Positions 33,550 through 41,498 of a stretch of DNA of 64,000 nucleotides are shown here, one piece after another. Position 1 is the stretch's first letter. Each line of letters begins with the position of its first letter. The notes below the pieces were generated by a model. The model made no database searches, was not told the origin of the DNA, and worked only from the letters and a program-made list of their open reading frames with translations. Origin of the DNA: Curtobacterium sp. MCJR17_020 (GTDB taxonomy: Bacteria; Actinomycetota; Actinomycetes; Actinomycetales; Microbacteriaceae); assembly GCF_003234365.2 (NCBI RefSeq), contig NZ_CP126260.1:1178001-1242000 (forward strand), given 5' to 3'. The translations under genes and the position numbers were made by a program.

Positions 33550-34613
33550 CGCGCCGCCGCCTCGGGGCCGGGTCCACGGCGTCGCGTGGCTCGCGGGGCG
33601 CCGGTGCGCGGGCCTCCGGTGCGCGGGGCGCCGGTGCGCGGGCCTCCGGTGCGCCGGCCGCCGGCGCGCGGGGCGCCGGTGCGCGGGCCGCCGGTGCGCG
33701 GGTCGACGACACGTTCGACGAGGTCGGCAACCGCGAGCACCACGACGTAGGCGGCGGCGGACACCAGCGCGATGCCGGCGACGAGCGGCATGTCCCGCTG
33801 CGTCACCGCGGTCACCAGGGCGCGACCGATGCCGGGCAGCGCGAACACGGACTCGACGACGACGGCGCCGGACACGAGGGACCCGAAGGCCCAAGCGGAC
33901 AGGGCGATCCCGGGCAGCGCCGCGTGGCGGAGCAGGTGCCGGGCGAAGAGCCCGAGGCGGGTCTCACCGCGGCCCCGGGCGGCGAGGGCGAACGCGGACC
34001 GCTGCGCGTCGACCACCCCGTCCCGCACGGTCTCGGCGAGGTACCCGGCCACCGGCACGGCCACCGTCAGCACCGGGAGCACCCAACCCCGCGCGGTGCC
34101 GTCGCTGACCGCCGGCACCCAGCCGAGGGCGCTCGCGAACACCACGATGAGCACGCTGCCGAGCCAGAAGTGCGGCATCACGCTCGCGGTGACGCTCAGC
34201 GCGCTCGTCAGTCCTGCGGCGAACCGACCGCGCTGCGTCGACCACCACGCCGCGACGATCGCCAGAGCCCAGGCCACGACGAGCCCGGCGACCGCCAGGG
34301 TCAGCGTGACGGGGAGCTGCTGACCGAGCAGCGTCGCGACCGGGGTGCGGAAGGCGTACGAGTCACCGAGCTGCAGGGTGGCGAGGCGGCCGAGGAACAC
34401 CGCGTACTGCACGAGCACCGGCTGGTCGAGGCCGTACTCGTGCCGGACCTGGGCGACGGCCTCGGCGGAGGCCTGCGAGCCCGGGCCGCCGAGGATCGCG
34501 AGTGCGGGGTCGCCGGGGATGAGCCGGATCGCGACGAACACGATCGTCGCGACGGCCCAGAGCACGCCGATCCCGCCCGCGAGCCGTCGGACGGCCCACC
34601 ACACCCAGGGCAT
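33546..34613 (-). CDS. Peptide-type ABC transporter permease (DppB/OppB type) with repetitive C-terminal tail
   Basis: Membrane permease of 355 residues with six helices. The DppB pattern is clear: F-V-A-I-R-L-I-P-G-D-P-A near the start, the loop YGLDQPVLVQYAVFLG, and the late V-E-S-V-F-A-L-P-G-I-G-R docking region. After the last helix (V-A-D-L-V-E-R-V-V-D-P) an added tail of about 45 residues repeats P-R-T-G-G and P-R-T-G-A, encoded by a 30-bp tandem array (33593-33702). That tail is absent from the normal family and is likely a recent expansion facing the cytoplasm. ATG 34613 is five bases after the binding-protein stop. Confidence 0.92.
   Translation of the reverse strand: MPWVWWAVRRLAGGIGVLWAVATIVFVAIRLIPGDPALAILGGPGSQASAEAVAQVRHEYGLDQPVLVQYAVFLGRLATLQLGDSYAFRTPVATLLGQQLPVTLTLAVAGLVVAWALAIVAAWWSTQRGRFAAGLTSALSVTASVMPHFWLGSVLIVVFASALGWVPAVSDGTARGWVLPVLTVAVPVAGYLAETVRDGVVDAQRSAFALAARGRGETRLGLFARHLLRHAALPGIALSAWAFGSLVSGAVVVESVFALPGIGRALVTAVTQRDMPLVAGIALVSAAAYVVVLAVADLVERVVDPRTGGPRTGAPRAGGRRTGGPRTGAPRTGGPRTGAPRATRRRGPGPEAAAR
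33593..33702 (-). repeat. 30-bp tandem repeat array, coding
   Basis: Units at 33601, 33631, 33661 and a partial unit at 33691 begin CCGGTGCGCGGG (or one change). They encode the P-R-T-G-x repeat of the permease tail. Confidence 0.85.
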
Positions 34614-34618
34614 CCGCG

Positions 34619-36238
34619 TCAGCGGTCGATCCAGGCCGTGCCGAACCAGGGCGTGGACACCGAGGTCGTCTGGATGCCGTGCACGGCCGAGCGCACCAGG
34701 AAGTGGTTCTGCTGGTCGTAGAGGGGCAGCACGGTGTCGCTCGCCAGGATCGTCTTCTGTGCCTGCTGGTACAGGTCGGCGCGCTCGTCGGCGTCCGAGG
34801 TGCGGGCCGCCTGCTCGAGCAGGGTGTCGAGCGCGGGGTCGTCGAGCTGCGCGAGGTTCGCGAAGTACCCGGACGGCGCCGGCTCGATGCTCGCGCTGTC
34901 GTACAGGATCCGCAGGACGTCGGGGCCGACCTTCGTGTACGGGGCGCTGACCACGTCGTACTCGTTCGCCGCGAGGGCCGCGTACCAGCTGGAGAGGTCG
35001 AGCTCGTCGAGCACGACCTTGAACCCGACGGCCTTCTCGGACGCCTGGATCTGCTGGAACAGGCTGCGCTCGGCCGGCACCGACTGGTTCGTCGACACCG
35101 GGAACGTCACGGTGAGCTGCTTGCCGTCCTTCTGCCGGATGCCGTCCGACCCGACCTTCCAGCCGGCGTCGTCGAGCAGTTGCTTCGCCTTCGACGGCGA
35201 GTAGTCGAACCGGCTCTTCTCGGAGTACGCCAGCGGTTCGGCGCTCGAGAGCACGGAGTACGAGCGCTTCGCCGTGCCGAGGAACAGCGACTGCAGGCCG
35301 GGGTCGATCTCCGCGCCGGCGATGAACGCCTGGCGCACGGCCTCGTCGCGGAACACGCCGTTGCCGGAGTTCAGTTCGAGGCGGTTCGAGGCACCGGGGC
35401 GCGGGGCGTCGAGGTCGCGGATGGCGCCCTTCGCCGACGCAGCCTTGAGCTGGTCGGGCTGCGCGTTGTCGATGACGTCGACCTGGCCGGACTGCAGCGC
35501 CGCGTAGCGCGACGTCGAGTCGGGCAGGAATCGCCACGTGATGCCGGACAGCCGCGGCTTCGTCTTCCCCCAGTAGTCGCTGTTCTTCGTCAGGGTGACG
35601 CGGTCGCCGTGCTTCCATCCGGTGACCTCGAACGGGCCGGTGCCGACGGGGGACTCGCAGTTCGTCGCCTGCTTGCGCTCGAGCGCCTTCGGGGACTCCA
35701 TGCCGACCCAGGGCTGCGAGAACGACTCGAGCAGCGCGCTGTCCGGACGGCTCAGCGAGAGCGTCACGGTGTGGTCGTCGGTGGCCGTCGCCTTCGTGAT
35801 GGACTGCAGCGCCAGGTAGCCGGTGCTCGACGCGGTGGCCGGGTCCTGCACGTGCTCGATGTTCGCCACGACGGCGGCGGCGTCGAACGGGGTGCCGTCG
35901 GTGAAGGTGACGTCGTCGCGCAGCGTGAAGGTGAGGGTCTTGCCGTCGTCGCTCGTGGTCCACTTCGTCGCGAGCTCGGGCGTCGGCTCGCCGTCCTCGA
36001 GCCCGACGAGCTCCTCGATGTACTGCGTCGCCAGGAGCGCCTGCGGGTAGTTGCCGCCGACGTGTGGGTCGAGGCAGGTGGGCTCGGCGTCGCCCGAGGC
36101 GTACGTCAGGGTCCCACCGCTCACCGGTTTGCTGCTCGTGGTGCTCGTCCCGGCACCGCTGCAGCCCGCGAGGACGAGGACGACGGCGGTGGCGCTCGCG
36201 ACGGCGGCGACGGTTTTCTGTACTGAGTCCAAGATCAT
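34619..36238 (-). CDS. Peptide/nickel-type ABC transporter substrate-binding lipoprotein (family 5)
   Basis: Lipid-anchored extracellular binding protein of 539 residues. The lipobox L-A-G-C gives acylated Cys26; the SBP_bac_5 domain follows (GGTLTYASGDAEPTCLDPH, L-T-F-T-L-R-D-D-V-T-F-T-D-G-T-P-F, G-T-G-P-F-E-V, and the N-E-Y-D-V-V region). It is first gene of an operon with two permeases and the fused ATPase. TAGACT (minus, 36253-36248) lies nine bases before ATG 36238, so the leader is almost absent. A TetR gene is divergent. The ligand could be a peptide, opine or siderophore; sequence alone does not decide. Confidence 0.93.
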   Translation of the reverse strand: MILDSVQKTVAAVASATAVVLVLAGCSGAGTSTTSSKPVSGGTLTYASGDAEPTCLDPHVGGNYPQALLATQYIEELVGLEDGEPTPELATKWTTSDDGKTLTFTLRDDVTFTDGTPFDAAAVVANIEHVQDPATASSTGYLALQSITKATATDDHTVTLSLSRPDSALLESFSQPWVGMESPKALERKQATNCESPVGTGPFEVTGWKHGDRVTLTKNSDYWGKTKPRLSGITWRFLPDSTSRYAALQSGQVDVIDNAQPDQLKAASAKGAIRDLDAPRPGASNRLELNSGNGVFRDEAVRQAFIAGAEIDPGLQSLFLGTAKRSYSVLSSAEPLAYSEKSRFDYSPSKAKQLLDDAGWKVGSDGIRQKDGKQLTVTFPVSTNQSVPAERSLFQQIQASEKAVGFKVVLDELDLSSWYAALAANEYDVVSAPYTKVGPDVLRILYDSASIEPAPSGYFANLAQLDDPALDTLLEQAARTSDADERADLYQQAQKTILASDTVLPLYDQQNHFLVRSAVHGIQTTSVSTPWFGTAWIDR

Positions 36239-36247
36239 GGCTGGACG

Positions 36248-36263
36248 AGTCTAGCGGTTTACT
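36248..36263. promoter_or_regulatory. Divergent -10 boxes between the ABC operon and tetR
   Basis: Minus-strand TAGACT (36253-36248) serves the binding-protein gene. Plus-strand TTTACT (36258-36263), seven bases before ATG 36271, is a weaker candidate for tetR. Confidence 0.45.
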
Positions 36264-36270
36264 GGGGCCC

Positions 36271-36870
36271 ATGGATGAACCGATCCGCCGCGGTGGCCGA
36301 CCTCGACGCTCGAGCGCCGAGGTCCTCGCGGACGCCGCTGCCGAGCTGTTCCTCGAGCAGGGGTACGGACGCACCACGGTCGACCAGATCGCCGTGCGTG
36401 CGGGGGTCAGTCGCGCGACGTTCTTCAACTACTTCACGGCGAAGTCGGACGTGATGTGGCTCGAGCTCGACGCCGCGGTCGCGGGGCTGCCCGGGTACCT
36501 GGCGGCCTCGACCGAACCCAGTGCGGTGCGTGCGGTGGAGCAGGCCCTGCTCGCCGCGGCCCGGGCCCACGACCCCGAGCGGGTGCCGTGGGCGGTCGCG
36601 CAGGCCGAGGTGATGGGCATCGGCTCCGAGCTCGTCGCCGGGGTCGCCGTCCGGGTGATGGCGCAGCACGGGGCCGTCGCCGCCTTCGTGGCGGGGCGCA
36701 CGGGGGAGCAGCCGGGGTCGCTCTGGCCGCAGACCGTGTCGGGCGCGGTGCTCGGGGCGGCTGCTGCGGCGTTCGGGGTGTGGGTCGCCGACGGGGTGGC
36801 TCGTCGGCCGCTCGTCGAGTACGTCGCGGCGGCGCTGACCCCGGTGGTCGCCGGCCTCGACGCGCGCTGA
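36271..36870 (+). CDS. TetR-family regulator, divergent from the peptide ABC operon
   Basis: Regulator of 199 residues. The helix-turn-helix spans about residues 14-57 (SAEVLADAAAELFLEQGYGR, T-V-D-Q-I-A-V-R-A-G-V-S-R-A-T-F-F-N-Y-F); T-F-F-N-Y-F and the MftR-like C-terminal fold (W-L-E-L-D) are common in actinobacterial TetR proteins. Only 32 bp separate it from the divergent binding-protein gene, so it most likely represses that operon and itself. I found no convincing palindrome in this short gap, so the operator is unassigned. Confidence 0.88.
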   Translation: MDEPIRRGGRPRRSSAEVLADAAAELFLEQGYGRTTVDQIAVRAGVSRATFFNYFTAKSDVMWLELDAAVAGLPGYLAASTEPSAVRAVEQALLAAARAHDPERVPWAVAQAEVMGIGSELVAGVAVRVMAQHGAVAAFVAGRTGEQPGSLWPQTVSGAVLGAAAAAFGVWVADGVARRPLVEYVAAALTPVVAGLDAR

Positions 36871-36889
36871 CGCCGACGACGGGCGCCCC

Positions 36890-36955
36890 GAGTCTCGTGG
36901 TGAGCGGCACTTCTCGCGCGTCGGGCCCCGAGAGGTGTCGCTGAGGCCGAGACTC
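36890..36955. terminator. Extended hairpin between convergent tetR and CDF genes
   Basis: Outer arms GAGTCTCG/CGAGACTC (36890-36897, 36948-36955) and a 14-bp inner stem with two G-U pairs (36903-36916 with 36929-36942). Confidence 0.8.
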
Positions 36956-36964
36956 GCCCGCGCG

Positions 36965-37999
36965 TCAGTCGGTGCGCAGCGTCCCGGCGCCGCCGGCGGC
37001 CACGTCCGAGGCCGTCCCGTCGCGCACGACCTCGGGCACCTCGTCGCTCGTCGGCCGCAGCGAGGCGTCGCCCGGGTAGCTCAGCGTCAGCACGGCTTCC
37101 TCGATGTACGGGCTGTCCTCGAGCGACTTCTCGACGTCGCGCAACCGCACCGCGACGTGCTCCTCGTTCTCGTTGCCCGTCAGGTCGACGGCGGCGACGA
37201 GGTACACCCGCGACGGTCCGACGAACTCCAGGTGCAGGTAGGTGACGCGCTCGATCTGCGAGCGGCCGAGCAGCTCGACGAGCACGGCGTTCTCGAGCTC
37301 GGGCGACGTGCTCTCGCCGAGCAGGAAGCGGCGGTTGCGGTCGATGAGGATGATCGCCACGACCCCGAGCAGCACGCCGATCGCGATGGAACCGATCGCG
37401 TCGAAGATCGCCAGGCCGGTGATCTGGTGCAGGAACACCCCGAGGAACGCGACGACGAGGCCGATGAGCGCAGCGGCGTCCTCGGCGAACACGGCCCGCA
37501 GCGTCGGGTTCGAGGACTGCAGCACGTGGCGCAGCACCGGCACCTTGCGCTTCGTCGCCGCTCCGTGGGCCTGGCGGTACGCCTGCAGGAAGCTCGTGCC
37601 CTCGAGGCAGAACGACAGTGCGAGCACGATGTAGTTGAGCAGTACGTCCTCGGCCGGACCCGTCTCGCCGAGCTCGGAGATGCCGTGGTAGATCGACACG
37701 ATGGCGCCGGCGGTGAACAGCCCGAACGCGGCGAACATCGACCAGATGTAGGTCTCGCGGCCGTACCCGAGCGGGTGTGCGGTGTCGCGTTTCCGCGCGC
37801 CCCGTCGTTCGGCGACGAGCAGGAAGATCTCGTTGCCGGTGTCCGCCCACGAGTGCGCCGCCTCGGCCACCATCGAGGCCGAACCCGAGATGAGCGACGC
37901 GATGGTCTTCGCGATCGCGACGAGCAGGTTCGCGCCGAAGGCGATGATGACGGTGAGGGAGGACTCCGGGCGTTCGCCGGAGGCAGAGTCGTCGGGCAT
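36965..37999 (-). CDS. Cation diffusion facilitator family transporter
   Basis: Membrane metal exporter of 344 residues with six helices and a cytoplasmic dimerisation domain. The metal site H-S-W-A-D (His49, Asp53) in helix 2 and the helix 5 counterpart A-E-D-A-A-A-L fit CDF proteins of the SLC30A9-like group, which carry the G-Y-G-R-E-T-Y-I-W segment after helix 2. Likely substrate is Zn2+, Mn2+ or Fe2+; the helix 2/5 residues alone do not settle it. GGAGGG directly precedes ATG 37999. It is divergent from ileS. Confidence 0.9.
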   Translation of the reverse strand: MPDDSASGERPESSLTVIIAFGANLLVAIAKTIASLISGSASMVAEAAHSWADTGNEIFLLVAERRGARKRDTAHPLGYGRETYIWSMFAAFGLFTAGAIVSIYHGISELGETGPAEDVLLNYIVLALSFCLEGTSFLQAYRQAHGAATKRKVPVLRHVLQSSNPTLRAVFAEDAAALIGLVVAFLGVFLHQITGLAIFDAIGSIAIGVLLGVVAIILIDRNRRFLLGESTSPELENAVLVELLGRSQIERVTYLHLEFVGPSRVYLVAAVDLTGNENEEHVAVRLRDVEKSLEDSPYIEEAVLTLSYPGDASLRPTSDEVPEVVRDGTASDVAAGGAGTLRTD

Positions 38000-38022
38000 C
38001 CCTCCAGCATGCTCCCGTCCGC

Positions 38023-38028
38023 TAAACT
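38023..38028 (+). promoter_or_regulatory. -10 box of the ileS promoter
   Basis: TAAACT about 215 bases before the ileS start; transcription would begin just before the T-box leader. Confidence 0.65.
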
Positions 38029-38035
38029 CGTGTCA

Positions 38036-38240
38036 CACGAGCGTCGATCCGGCCATCACCGGGGAGCTCCCGGAAGAACGCGGTCCGCGCGAGCGGCTCG
38101 TCAGTAGAACCGGGCGGACCGGGCCGCACCGAACCCGAACACGAGCGGTCGTGACGTGCGGACAGCACGTCGTGGCAAGCGAGGTGGTACCGCGGAGCGT
38201 GCTCCGTCCTCGTGGAGATCGAGCGAACCCACAAGGAGTC
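38036..38240 (+). promoter_or_regulatory. Actinobacterial ileS T-box riboswitch (translational)
   Basis: This leader senses uncharged tRNA-Ile. A very short Stem I, CCGG (38049-38052) with CCGG (38059-38062), presents the isoleucine specifier ATC (38055-38057) in its loop, as in the ultrashort Stem I class known for actinobacterial ileS. The T-box GAGGTGGTACCGCGGAG starts at 38181; its TGGT (38185-38188) matches the ACCA end of tRNA-Ile. TCCTCGTGG (38207-38215) can pair with CCACAAGGA (38229-38237), hiding the AGGAG of ileS; tRNA binding would free it. Control is therefore by translation, not termination. Confidence 0.92.
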
Positions 38241-38243
38241 CCG

Positions 38244-41200
38244 GTGCCGTACCCGTTGAACGCCGATGCCGATGGCGTCGTCCCCTCGCCGTCCTTCCCC
38301 GCCGTCGAGCGGGGGATCCTCGCCTTCTGGAAGAGCGACGACACGTTCCAGGCGTCGATCGACCAGCGCCAGGGCTGCGACGAGTGGACCTTCTACGACG
38401 GCCCGCCGTTCGCGAACGGCCTGCCGCACTACGGTCACCTGCTGACCGGGTACGCGAAGGACGTCTTCCCGCGCTACCAGACCATGCGCGGCAAGCAGGT
38501 GCACCGCCGCTTCGGCTGGGACACCCACGGGCTGCCCGCCGAGCTCGAGGCGATGCGCCAGCTCGGCATCACCGAGAAGCACGAGATCGACGAGATGGGC
38601 GTCGACGTGTTCAACGCCGCCGCCAAGAAGTCCGTGCTGCAGTACACCGACGAGTGGCAGCAGTACGTCACCCGCCAGGCGCGCTGGGTCGACTTCGAGG
38701 ACGACTACAAGACGCTCGACACCACGTTCATGGAGAGCGTGCTGTGGGCGTGGAAGCAGCTCTGGGACAAGGGCCTGGCGTACGAGGGCTTCCGGGTCCT
38801 GCCGTACTGCTGGAACGACCAGACGCCGCTGTCGAACCACGAGCTGCGCATGGACGACGACGTCTACAAGATGCGCCAGGACCAGTCCGTCACGGTGTCG
38901 TTCCCGCTGCAGGGAGCGCGTGCCGAGTCGCTCGGGCTGGCCGGCGTGCGTGCGCTCGCCTGGACGACGACCCCCTGGACCCTTCCCACGAACGCCGCGC
39001 TGGCCGTCGGGCCTGCGGTCTCGTACGTGGTGCTCCCTGCGGGGCCGGGAGGCGCAGCTGACGGTGCGGACGCCGGTTCCGTCCACTACCTGTTGGCTTC
39101 GGACACCGTGGCCGCCTACGCGAAGGACCTCGGCTACGAGACGGCCGAGGACGCCGCTGCCGCGGTCGTCCGCACCCTGACGGGTGCTGAGCTCGACGGC
39201 GTCGAGTACGAGCGCCTGTTCGACTTCCTCGCCGAGACCGAGGGAATGGAGCACGCCTGGCGCATCCTGGTCGCCGACTACGTCGAGACCGGCGAGGGCA
39301 CCGGCATCGTGCACCAGGCCCCGGCCTACGGTGCCGACGACCAGGTGGTCTGCGCCGCCGCCGGCATCCCCGTGGTGCTCTCCCTCGACGAGGGCGGGGT
39401 CTTCACCTCGCAGTTCGGCGAGGTCGCCGGCATGCTCTGGTCCGACGCGAACAAGCCCCTCACCAAGGCCGTCCGTGACGCCGGTCGACTGCTCCGCCAG
39501 GCGTCCTACGAGCACAGCTACCCGCACTGCTGGCGGTGCCGGAAGCCCCTCATCTACAAGGCCGTGTCGTCGTGGTTCGTGCGGGTCACCGACTTCCGCG
39601 ACCGCATGGGCGAGCTCAACCAGGACATCAACTGGGTGCCGGAGAACGTCAAGGACGGCCAGTTCGGCAAGTGGGTCGGCAACGCCATCGACTGGTCGGT
39701 GTCGCGCAACCGCTACTTCGGCACGCCGATCCCGGTGTGGCAGTCCGACGACCCCGAGTACCCGCGCACCGACGTGTACGGCTCGCTCGAGGACATCGAG
39801 CGCGACTTCGGCCGCCTGCCGCTGAACGCCGACGGCGAGGTCGACCTGCACCGCCCGTTCATCGACGACCTGACCCGCCCGAACCCCGACGACCCCACGG
39901 GGAACTCGACGATGCGCCGGATCACCGACGTGTTCGACGTCTGGTTCGACTCCGGGTCGATGCCGTACGCCCAGGTGCACTACCCGTTCGAGAACCGGGA
40001 GTGGTTCGAGTCGCACAACCCGGCCGACTTCATCGTCGAGTACATCGGGCAGACCCGCGGCTGGTTCTACGTCATGCACGTGCTGTCCACCGCGCTGTTC
40101 GACCGACCGGCCTTCCAGAACGTCATCAGCCACGGCATCGTCCTCGGCTCGGACGGGCAGAAGATGTCGAAGTCGCTGCGGAACTACCCGGACGTCTCCG
40201 AGGTGTTCGACCGCGACGGTGCCGACGCCATGCGCTGGTTCCTGATGTCCTCGTCGGTGATCCGCGGCGGCAACCTCGTCGTCACCGAAGAGGGCATCCG
40301 CCAGGGCGTCCGCGAGTTCATGCTGCCGCTGTGGTCGACGTACTACTTCTTCACCCTCTACGCGAACGCCTCCGGACCCGACGGGTACCAGGCGTCCCGT
40401 CGAACGGACAGCACCGACGTCCTCGACCGGTACCTGCTCGCGAAGACCCGGGTGCTCGTGTCCGACGTGCAGCAGCACCTCGACGCGCTCGACACCCCGC
40501 TCGCGGCCCAAGCGGTCCGCGACTTCGCCGACGTGCTGACGAACTGGTACGTCCGCCGGTCGCGCGACAAGTTCTGGACCGGAGCCGACGGCGTGGCAGC
40601 GGACGACGCCCGTGCCGCGTTCGACACGCTGTACACGGTGCTCGAGACCCTGACCCGTGTGGCGGCCCCGCTCGCCCCGCTCGTCACCGAGGAGATCTGG
40701 AAGGGCCTGACCGGTGGTCGGAGCGTGCACCTGACGGACTTCCCCGACGCGGCCGAGTTCCCCGCCGACGACGCCCTCGTCGCGGCGATGGACCGCGTGC
40801 GCGACGTCGCCTCGAAGGGCCTCGCGCTCCGGAAGGCGACCGGCAAGCGCGTCCGGCTGCCGCTCGCCACGCTCACCCTCGTGGTGCCGGACCCGGCGGC
40901 GGTCGAACCGTTCGCCGACATCCTGCGCGACGAGCTGAACGTCAAGCGGGTCCTGCTCGAGGCGCAGGCCGAGGAATCACTGGCGCAGTACGGCATCGAG
41001 CGGAAGCTCACCGTCAACGCCCGCGTCGCCGGCCCGCGTATCGGCAAGGCCGTGCAGCAGGTGATCCCGGCCGCGAAGAAGGGCGACTGGACCGCGACCG
41101 AGTCCGGCGTCACCGTCGGCGGTGTCGACCTGGTCGAGGGCGAGTACACGCTCGACCTCACCGTCGCCGACCCGTCGGTCGCCGTGGCGTTCCTCGACGA

Positions 41201-41498
41201 GGGCGGCTTCGTGGTGCTCGACACCGTGACCACGCCCGAGCTCGAGGCCGAGGGACTCGCCCGCGACGTCGTCCGCGCCGTCCAGCAGGCCCGACGCGAC
41301 GCCGACCTGGACGTCAGCGACCGCATCGTCCTGACCCTCGGGGTCGACGATGCCGCCGACGCGTCGGTGCGCACCCACCAGCAGCTCATCGCGGGGGAGA
41401 CCCTGGCGACGAGCGTCGAGATCGTGCCCCTCGGGGCAGGCGCCACCACCGATGTCGGTGACGGCGCGAAGGTGACCGTGGAGGTGTCACGCGCATGA
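38244..41498 (+). CDS. ileS: Isoleucine--tRNA ligase
   Basis: Class I synthetase of 1084 residues, the long form usual in Actinobacteria. HYGH (variant of HIGH) is at 62-65 in GPPFANGLPHYGHLLTGY, KMSKS at 640-644 in GQKMSKSLRNYP, with the CP1 editing domain between (L-A-W-T-T-T-P-W-T-L-P-T-N). GTG 38244 follows AGGAG by five bases; the open frame upstream is only the T-box leader. In the editing domain a Gly/Ala-rich loop (G-P-G-G-A-A-D-G-A-D-A-G-S) replaces conserved sequence. Its stop overlaps the folC start. Confidence 0.97.
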   Translation: MPYPLNADADGVVPSPSFPAVERGILAFWKSDDTFQASIDQRQGCDEWTFYDGPPFANGLPHYGHLLTGYAKDVFPRYQTMRGKQVHRRFGWDTHGLPAELEAMRQLGITEKHEIDEMGVDVFNAAAKKSVLQYTDEWQQYVTRQARWVDFEDDYKTLDTTFMESVLWAWKQLWDKGLAYEGFRVLPYCWNDQTPLSNHELRMDDDVYKMRQDQSVTVSFPLQGARAESLGLAGVRALAWTTTPWTLPTNAALAVGPAVSYVVLPAGPGGAADGADAGSVHYLLASDTVAAYAKDLGYETAEDAAAAVVRTLTGAELDGVEYERLFDFLAETEGMEHAWRILVADYVETGEGTGIVHQAPAYGADDQVVCAAAGIPVVLSLDEGGVFTSQFGEVAGMLWSDANKPLTKAVRDAGRLLRQASYEHSYPHCWRCRKPLIYKAVSSWFVRVTDFRDRMGELNQDINWVPENVKDGQFGKWVGNAIDWSVSRNRYFGTPIPVWQSDDPEYPRTDVYGSLEDIERDFGRLPLNADGEVDLHRPFIDDLTRPNPDDPTGNSTMRRITDVFDVWFDSGSMPYAQVHYPFENREWFESHNPADFIVEYIGQTRGWFYVMHVLSTALFDRPAFQNVISHGIVLGSDGQKMSKSLRNYPDVSEVFDRDGADAMRWFLMSSSVIRGGNLVVTEEGIRQGVREFMLPLWSTYYFFTLYANASGPDGYQASRRTDSTDVLDRYLLAKTRVLVSDVQQHLDALDTPLAAQAVRDFADVLTNWYVRRSRDKFWTGADGVAADDARAAFDTLYTVLETLTRVAAPLAPLVTEEIWKGLTGGRSVHLTDFPDAAEFPADDALVAAMDRVRDVASKGLALRKATGKRVRLPLATLTLVVPDPAAVEPFADILRDELNVKRVLLEAQAEESLAQYGIERKLTVNARVAGPRIGKAVQQVIPAAKKGDWTATESGVTVGGVDLVEGEYTLDLTVADPSVAVAFLDEGGFVVLDTVTTPELEAEGLARDVVRAVQQARRDADLDVSDRIVLTLGVDDAADASVRTHQQLIAGETLATSVEIVPLGAGATTDVGDGAKVTVEVSRA

